Shown here piece after piece: positions 52,376 through 64,000 of a stretch of 64,000 bases of DNA. A model generated the notes under the pieces. That model was not told the origin of the DNA. It did no database searches and worked only from the letters and a program-made list of their open reading frames with translations. The stretch's first letter is position 1, and every line of letters starts with the position of its first letter. Source of the DNA: Girardinichthys multiradiatus (taxonomy: Eukaryota > Chordata > Actinopteri > Cyprinodontiformes > Goodeidae); assembly GCF_021462225.1 (NCBI RefSeq), contig NC_061818.1, forward strand, positions 18,373,462-18,437,461, read 5' to 3'. A program made the position numbers and the translations under genes.

Positions 52376-53986
52376 CAGGTCCTTCTCAAAATATTAGCAT
52401 ATTGTGATAAAGTTCATTATTTTCCATACTGTCATGATGAAAATTTAACATTCATATATTTTAGATTCATTGCACACTAACTGAAATATTTCAGGTCTTG
52501 TATTGTCTTAATACGGATGATTTTGGCATACAGCTCATGAAAACCCAAAATTCCTGTCTCACAAAATTAGCATATCATTAAAAGGGTCTCTAAACGAGCT
52601 ATGAACCTAATCATCTGAATCAACGAGTTAACTCTAAACACCTGCAAAAGATTCCTGAGGCCTTTAAAACTCCCAGCCTGGTTCATCACTCAAAACCCCA
52701 ATCATGGGTAAGACTGCCGACCTGACTGCTGTCCAGAAGGCCACTATTGACACCCTCAAGCAAGAGGGTAAGACACAGAAAGAAATTTCTGAATGGATAG
52801 GCTGTTCCCAGAGTGCTGTATCAAGGCACCTCAGTGGGAAATCTGTGGGAAGGAAAAAGTGTGGCAGAAAACGCTGCACAACGAGAAGAGGTGACCGGAC
52901 CCTGAGGAAGATTGTGGAGAAGGGCCGATTCCAGACCTTGGGGGACCTGCGGAAGCAGTGGACTGAGTCTGGACTAGAAACATCCAGAGCCACCATGCAC
53001 AGGCGTGTGCAGGAAATGGGCTACAGGTGCCACATTCCCCAGGTCAAGCCACTTTTGAACCAGAAACAGCGGCAAAAGTGGCTTGACCTGGGCTACAGAG
53101 AAGCAGCACTGGACTGTTGCTCAGTGGTCCAAAGTACTTTTTTCGGATGAAAGCAAATTCTTCATGTCATTCGGAAATCAAGGTGCCAGAGTCTGGAGGA
53201 AGACTGGGGAGAAGGAAATGCCAAAATGCCAGAAGTCCAGTGTCAAGTACCCACAGTCAGTGATGGTCTGGGGTGCCGTGTCAGCTGCTGGTGTTGGTCC
53301 ACTGTGTTTTATCAAGGGCAGGGTCAATGCAGCTAGCTATCAGGAGATTTTGGAGCACTTCATGCTTCCACCTGCTGAAAAGCTTTATGGAGATGAAGAT
53401 TTCATTTTTCAGCACGACCTGGCACCTGCTCACAGTGCCAAACCCACTGGTAAATGGTTTACTGACCATGGTATCACTGTGCTCAATTGGCCTGCCAACT
53501 CTCCTGACCTGAACCCCATAGAGAATCTGTGGGATATTGTGAAGAGAACGTTGAGAGACTCAAGACCCAACACTCTGGATGAGCTAAAGGCCGCTATCGA
53601 AGCATCCTGGGCCTCCATAAGACCTCAGCAGTGCCACAGGCTGATTGCCTCCATGCCACGCCGCATTGAAGCAGTCATTTCTTCAAAAGGATTCCCAACC
53701 AAGTATTGAGTGCATAACTGTACATGATTATTTGAAGGTTGACATTTTTTGTATTAAAAACACTTTTCTTTTTTTGGTCGGATGAAATATGCTAATTTTG
53801 TGAGATAGGAATTTTGGGTTTTCATGAGCTGTATGCCACAATCATCCGTATTAAGACAATAAAAGACCTGAAATATTTCAGTTAGTGTGCAATGAATCTA
53901 AAATATATGAATGTTAAATTTTCATCATGACATTATGGAAAATAATGAACTTTATCACAATATGCTAATATTTTGAGAAGGACCTG
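52376..53986. mobile_element. Tc1-like transposon, copy 2
   Basis: This 1,611-bp element has the same CAGGTCCTTCTCAAAATATT inverted ends as copy 1 and TA at 52374 and 53987. The transposase is on the plus strand, so this copy is in inverted orientation relative to the one at 33645-35202. It has no large deletion but carries a 1-nt insertion in the transposase. Confidence 0.93.
52704..53709 (+). pseudogene. Tc1-like transposase with one frameshift
   Basis: The N-terminal frame (52704-53150) starts MGKTADLTAVQKATIDTLKQ and carries the helix-turn-helix. Near 53075, by comparison with copy 1, one extra base shifts the frame, and the C-terminal half continues in the next frame to 53709 (ending SSKGFPTKY). 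The catalytic motifs FSDESKF, FQHDLAPAHSA and NPIENLW are all present. Except for this shift the sequence appears full-length, about 335 residues. Confidence 0.9.
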
Positions 53987-54066
53987 TAACATAATTTTCT
54001 TCCAGCAACTCCACAAAATTACAGGACAGCAGCGTATTTTTACAAAACACAAGCCCACACACTCAC

Positions 54067-54177
54067 CAGAACTCCAAAGGCAATGATCTTGAGGACACAC
54101 TCCAAGGAGAAGAGGGAGGTAAACACTATGTTGAGGTTGGCTAAAACTGCTTCATAGGTGTTTGAAGCTCCATCATA
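54067..54177 (-). CDS. cacna1a: cacna1a exon 30: domain IV S1-S2
   Basis: This is a 111-nt, phase-0 exon of 37 codons: [20 protein letters not shown] and [17 protein letters not shown]. It encodes the S1-S2 loop and IVS2. The junction gives MMK-YDGAS where human has MMK-FYGAS. An in-frame TAG immediately upstream, itself the acceptor, prevents a longer form. The AFGVL end resembles CaV2.2, a reminder that short segments do not separate the CaV2 members. Confidence 0.93.
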
Positions 54178-56803
54178 CTAAATACAAATATAGACAACAC
54201 ACTTAAACAGGAATACATCAAATGTAATAGGAACATGAGAATCAGTCCAACTGAGAGCAAAAAGTGTCAAACATTCACAAATGTTTTAATTTTATACTTT
54301 GCCAAAAAGGTTGCTGGTTATCTAAGTAATCTTTAAGTCAATGTCATTGATTTTCAGACTCTGCATAACAAGTATCACTTCAATAAATACCAAGTTTTCC
54401 AAGTACAATCATTTTGACATATGTCATAAAAAAGTATTGCAGTAGGACTTGGAGTTTGTTATGTTATGTCATAAAAAAAGAAAAACAAAACATTCTTATC
54501 CATTGGGCTTGCTTGACAGAAGGATGTGATATAATGACAGGTTTTAGTTTTACTCAGAAGTTTAAACTTTTAAGTCATTAGTTTGAAAATTTTACAGAAA
54601 GGTAGGAAGAAGTCAAAATTCTCCCATTTCTCATCAAATTCCTTTTTTGGCTGTTTTGCATGTGAAACTCAGGCACACTGCAAGTCTTGATGGTCAATTC
54701 TGTTTTTTTCTGAAACCCAACTTTTTCCTTGGTCGTTCACACTACTAATTAAATACAGACGCCAATAGACTTCAGTTTGAACAGTTCAGGACTCCAAAGT
54801 GACTCGCATGAGCGGCAGCAGAATGTAGATGTCACACAACAGCATATTGTAATAATGGATGTTGGCATCTCTATGTTATTATTAAGTTGTTGAGCAATGG
54901 GAGCCAACAATATTATGACTACATCAAAACAAGCCGAAGAAAGAGAACACAAATATTAACAGTGGCCTTTTGACGAGAAGTGATGGTTTCTTCTCTAGAG
55001 AACTACTGGATACTTATCTGATTTAGTACCACATATGAATGTGGCCCAATTTGGATTTTGTTGGAGGTGAAAAGATCAGAATTGGTCTGTTTAGGCCCTG
55101 TTTACACTGCCGGCAAATGTGGCTTATCTGATTTTTTGGGGGGTGAAGTGGCCAAGTCAGACTTTTTACAACAAGTGTGAACGCTCATATCTGGCCCATA
55201 TCTGACTCTTTCAACTGACATTTGAGCCTCATTCATATGTGGTAGAAAAACAGACAGGGGGCTAGAATAGTACTGCACAGTGGACAGACAGCGAGACATT
55301 AGAGCTCGTTAATAAACAGCGCTAAAACTTTATTAAAGCCTAATTGAAAGGCTCATAGTCTGGATGTTGGACGTAGTTTGTCAGCCGTAGATTGTATTGT
55401 AAAATTCGTATTCAACTGTTCAAACAGAGGACTTTAAAATGCTATTGAGGTTACCGAGCAAGTGATGCCCCTGCTGCAGTCTGATACACTGGATTGTATC
55501 TGCCTGTGGAGTTGAGAGGAAAGGCGCTGACATATATGATTAAAAGTTGCTCTCAACATGATAACGTTCTGACTCAGTCTCCGTAAAAAACATCCCTGCC
55601 CCACATTGCTGGCTGTGTCTCTGCATCCAAACGGTTTGTTGTGCTGACTTGGCAATCAGATCTCCCTAAAACAGAACAATAAAGAGTTTCACTCTCCTTT
55701 TATTCACGTGTTTCCCAAACAACACCCACTGACAATAAATGGCTTCTGTTGTGCACTTAAACCATAACACCTTTTTCTCCGTGCTCCATGTTGTGTTGCG
55801 CTTGATGTCCCTCGTATTGTTCTTATGCGCATGCGGGTCAGTTTGGAGCCGCAACATTTTCAAAGTAATGTGAACGACCACATAAAAAAATCAGATTCCT
55901 GAAAAAATCAGATTTGAGCATTAAGACTTCCAGTGTGAACGTAGCCTTAGACTGCAAAGAAAATGTCAGATTTGGGACAATTTTACCTGCAGGGTGAACG
56001 TAGCCTTAAAGATTATCACAGAAAAAATTTGTTTTTTTTACACTTCATCATTAAATATTTCATGTTCTTTAAAACTCTTTCACTATAGATGTTGCAATAG
56101 TGCTTGAAAATGTAAGATGTAGAGACATACATTGTGATTACTTTGTATTGCTTAAGGTAGTTAGCATGCTCTGTGAGCATTTCAATTGGCAAATCCCAGA
56201 TGTTTCTAAAACTGGAACTGAAACATGGCCAAATTAGATGAAAAATGAACACAGCGTTAGAAACTTATTGATTTGTATTTACCCAACAAATACCAATGTC
56301 TCTTCTAAATAACAATAGTCCCTTTTTCATTGCTTGTGGAAAGCCCCGGGCTTTTGAAAGCCCAGGACGCGTTTCATTACACATTTACCCAGGTAATTTC
56401 ACTTGACCCAGGCCTAACTTTCACAGATAAAAGGTCCTACTTTCAGGTAGGACTTCCCAGATTTCCCCGGGATTGTGAAAGGGGTTAGGTTGTGTGCAGC
56501 GAGGCATGGCAACACCAGGAAGGACGGAGTAACGCCATATGCTAAGGTTTTCTTAACAACTTCACCATACATCATTAGGCTGATTTAAATAACTGGTCCA
56601 TGACCTTTCTGAGTAATGGAAACATAAGGCACTCCAGATCCAAACCCCAGATTCCTTTTGCCCAGGTAAAACTAATTCTACGGCTTACAGTGGAAAGGGG
56701 TTTATTAAACGCAGTCCAAGTTCTGTCAGTGGTAGTTGTAACACTGTTTGAAAACCATGACGCTATATTAATGTTTGTATATAAGTAGCTCATTATGACT
56801 TAC
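54178..56803. other. intron 29 of cacna1a
   Basis: This 2.6-kb intron contains a probable non-autonomous element at 55092-55960. A GC-richer stretch with cccgggcttttgaaagccc and ccccgggattgtgaaagggg at 56340-56490 looks like part of another repeat I could not classify. Confidence 0.55.
55092..55960. mobile_element. possible non-autonomous DNA element
   Basis: The left end aggccctgtttacactgcc and the right end (read inward) aaggctacgttcacactgg are imperfect inverted repeats, and both are followed inward by a gattttttgg / gatttttttat-like motif. The type resembles hAT-like MITEs of fish. No clear target duplication was found, so the family is uncertain. Confidence 0.45.
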
Positions 56804-56968
56804 CTTCATCATTAACACCACGGTATTGAGCGCAATCATAGCCATGATAGTATATTCAAATGGTGGCGACACGACAAACTCCCACATTTTGTACTGAAAA
56901 CTCAATTTATTCTGAGGCATGTGGCGTGTCAGAGGCCTGGCGTTGATGGCAAAATCTATACACGCTCT
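56804..56968 (-). CDS. cacna1a: cacna1a exon 29: III-IV linker and domain IV S1
   Basis: This is a phase-0 exon of 55 codons: [40 protein letters not shown] and [15 protein letters not shown]. It encodes the short intracellular III-IV linker and IVS1. The acceptor is gacag|AGA and the donor AAG|gtaagt. Confidence 0.95.
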
Positions 56969-56992
56969 CTGTCCAAAACAAGACAAAAATTA

Positions 56993-57301
<309 letters not shown>

Positions 57302-57366
57302 TCATTATTAAATTAAAGAAGAAATTAAAATGCTATACTTAACTTTAGATATGTTTAAAAGCTTAC

Positions 57367-57507
57367 TGCGGCCACCCCTCTCCGGTGGAAACAGTGAAGA
57401 GGGTGAGAAGGGCCCAAGCCACATTGTCATAGTGGAAATCGTATTTCTTCCACTCCCGCTTCTGCGCCCTCACTTCGTTATCACGTACATACACCAGATA
57501 TTCGCCT
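57367..57507 (-). CDS. cacna1a: cacna1a exon 27: domain III pore glutamate
   Basis: This 141-nt exon encodes [40 protein letters not shown] and STGEGWPQ. The STGEGW motif carries the domain III glutamate of the EEEE selectivity filter. The intron upstream is only 172 nt and the downstream one 82 nt, so exons 25-29 form a compact cluster. The turret start (EYLVYVRDN) is more divergent from human (KYLLYEKN) than the pore helix. Confidence 0.95.
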
Positions 57508-57679
57508 CTGAAAGACATATATCACATCATCAGTATGACAAAAGTAAGTTGGATTTGTTCTCATATGTATATAACTTTGGATTTCCGTGCGATTGGGGAA
57601 ACACCCAAAAGAGAAAGAGGCAAATTCACTTGGCCAACAAACTGTATAAGGCTGTCATAAAGCACTGACACTTCCTGAC

Positions 57680-57840
57680 CTGCAGTCACGCTCAAACTCT
57701 TTGGATTCATCAGTGCAGTAAAAGAAACGCCCCTTAAAGAGCTGCACGGCAACCACAGCAAAAATGAACATGAAGAGTAGGTAGACAATCAGGATGTTCA
57801 GGACGTTCTTTAGAGAGTTCACCACACAGTCAAACACAGC
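57680..57840 (-). CDS. cacna1a: cacna1a exon 26: domain III S5 and start of pore loop
   Basis: This 161-nt exon (53 codons plus 2 nt) runs from [20 protein letters not shown] through IIIS5 ([20 protein letters not shown]) to [13 protein letters not shown]. It encodes the S4-S5 linker, S5 and the extracellular turret. The acceptor is atcag|GCT and the donor TGCAG|gtcagg. Substitutions relative to human are conservative (V to L, K to R, H to Y). Confidence 0.95.
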
Positions 57841-58013
57841 CTGATTAAAGAAAAAGATAACAGAAGTACAGATATTGGTTAAAGTCTTTAAAAATAAAAT
57901 GAATTGATGACACATGCATTTTTCTCTTAGGCAGTTGCCAGGTAGAACAGCAAAGTGTTAACTTTGGGTATGATGAACCATATTTGTAGGCGGGAAGAGT
58001 AATGTAAACATAC

Positions 58014-58113
58014 TTTCAGCTTGGGAAGTCGCTTAATGGTCTTCAAAGGACGCAACACTCGCAGAACCCTCAAAGATTTGATAGTGCTGATGTCTTTTCC
58101 TTTACTGCTCCCC
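58014..58113 (-). CDS. cacna1a: cacna1a exon 25: domain III S4 voltage sensor
   Basis: This 100-nt exon starts with one base that completes the split threonine codon, then 33 codons: [13 protein letters not shown] and [19 protein letters not shown]. The regularly spaced arginines and lysines are the IIIS4 gating charges. The acceptor is atgcag|G and the donor AAA|gtatgt. Human has GNSKGKDINTIK at the start. Confidence 0.95.
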
Positions 58114-63264
<5,151 letters not shown>

Positions 63265-63376
63265 CTAGAACAGAGACAGAATTCAAGAGCAGACTGTGAT
63301 GCTCAAAGTTTGGCTTTGGTTTGCATTTGAAACAAATAATGGTATTTAAAAAAGTTTATTTGATACTTTGTTTTAC

Positions 63377-63436
63377 CTTTATCAGCATCTCAAATGTGAA
63401 AACGCCAGTAAAAACATAGTCAAAATAGCGAAGTAC
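63377..63436 (-). CDS. cacna1a: cacna1a exon 23: domain III S2
   Basis: This is a 60-nt, phase-0 exon of 20 codons reading VLRYFDYVFTGVFTFEMLIK. It encodes the S1-S2 turn and the IIIS2 helix, whose acidic residues pair with the S4 gating charges. It has an acag acceptor and an AAG|gtaaaa donor. Human CaV2.1 has MVIK where this has MLIK, a conservative change. Confidence 0.95.
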
Positions 63437-63772
63437 CTGTGGAAAGAGAATTATACATCTAAGGAAAGAGAATAGTGGTGCCAAGGCAAAAAAAAAAAGA
63501 TCTACATCCACAAAAATCAGGAACTTGTCTTGGCTTGTATGGTTCTATCATGAAAAACATACTTCGTCTGAATTGTCCACTCTAAAAAAATTATAATTTA
63601 ATCCCTGGTTTGATATGTTTCAGATGTTTAAATTATTGGGCCAGTAAAGACATAAGGAGGGCATAAGGGTGCAACTGAGACAAGAAAAGTGACAATATAA
63701 AATATGGATACAAATTGCAATACATGATATATTACACAGAATTAGTAGAATAATGTATGTTGACTTTCTTAC

Positions 63773-63902
63773 ATTGTTTCGAGGTGATTCAGGCCAGACA
63801 GGATCTTCAGCAGCCAAGGCAATGCTGCTCATAGCAATGACCAGCAGGATGCACATCTCAAAATAGCGCAAGGTACAAATGTAGTGGCACGCCCGCCGAA
63901 AG
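63773..63902 (-). CDS. cacna1a: cacna1a exon 22: domain III S1
   Basis: This 130-nt exon starts one base into frame and encodes 43 residues from FRRACHYI to the end of IIIS1 ([20 protein letters not shown]), then [12 protein letters not shown]. It is the first transmembrane helix of domain III and the most 5' exon in the window. The acceptor is ctag before CTTTCGG and the donor is AAT|gtaaga. The preceding exon, ending in the II-III linker, is beyond the right edge. The match to CaV2 family sequence is near-identical in the helix. Confidence 0.95.
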
Positions 63903-64000
63903 CTAGAAGCACACAACAACATAAGCATTTTCTACAAGATGGGTGTAAAAGAACCTCATCACTATCCCTTATGGTAACAGCATTGGTTTTCAAAAATATT

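Larger units (their letters stand above)
49407..54066. other. intron 30 of cacna1a
   Basis: This 4.7-kb intron contains a short Tc1-type non-autonomous element (50796) and the second Tc1-like transposon (52376). The remainder is AT-rich with no recognised feature. Confidence 0.65.

Noticed and set aside
55400..55700. A possible separate gene inside the 55-56 kb repeat
   Set aside because: Only short frames without family similarity were found, and the segment lies between inverted-repeat-like ends, so it is better explained as a non-autonomous element.

Overview
The window is vertebrate genomic DNA. AT-rich introns, GT-AG splice sites and fish-type interspersed repeats (Tc1-like transposons, L2 LINEs, tRNA-derived SINEs) point to a teleost. 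The species cannot be fixed from sequence alone; a percomorph or killifish-like fish is plausible.

One gene dominates, on the minus strand: cacna1a, the pore-forming alpha-1A subunit of the P/Q-type voltage-gated calcium channel CaV2.1. The window holds its 3' half, from domain III segment S1 (63902) to the stop codon (8354). I traced 26 consecutive coding exons plus one mutually exclusive alternative. Every junction has AG/GT sites and every phase matches: 3,916 coding nt, 1,304 complete codons plus stop, no internal stop or frameshift. Counting back from the last exon as human exon 47 gives exons 22 to 47, and the known human alternative exons (37a/37b, 43, 44) fall in the expected places. 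The N-terminus, domains I and II and the II-III linker lie beyond the right edge. Which of the two teleost paralogues (cacna1aa or cacna1ab) this is cannot be decided here.

Reading the gene 5' to 3' (right to left): 63.9-57.1 kb encodes domain III with its S4 sensor and pore glutamate. 57.0-42.7 kb encodes domain IV with its S4 sensor and pore glutamate. 42.9-35.7 kb encodes the EF-hand region with both exon 37a and exon 37b. 35.8-28.1 kb encodes the pre-IQ and IQ calmodulin-binding region. 25.1-8.35 kb encodes the variable C-terminal tail, with a nine-histidine run and a final DDWC PDZ ligand. The region corresponding to the human SCA6 polyglutamine tract has no glutamine run.

The introns and the 8 kb downstream flank are filled with transposon remains. 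These include two closely related Tc1-like elements in opposite orientation (33.6-35.2 kb and 52.4-54.0 kb), a nested pair of older Tc1-like relics (19.3-21.7 kb), two L2 LINE relics, one of them carrying a 693-bp foldback element, a piggyBac transposase relic (4.1-5.0 kb), and SINEs, one with a perfect 16-bp target duplication.

The most interesting signals concern splicing. There is a candidate 9-nt microexon at the site of the mammalian CaV2.2 exon 24a. The five-base GGCAG alternative acceptor at exon 47, which decides between long and short C-termini in mammals, is conserved. Tandem NAGNAG acceptors occur at exons 40 and 44.
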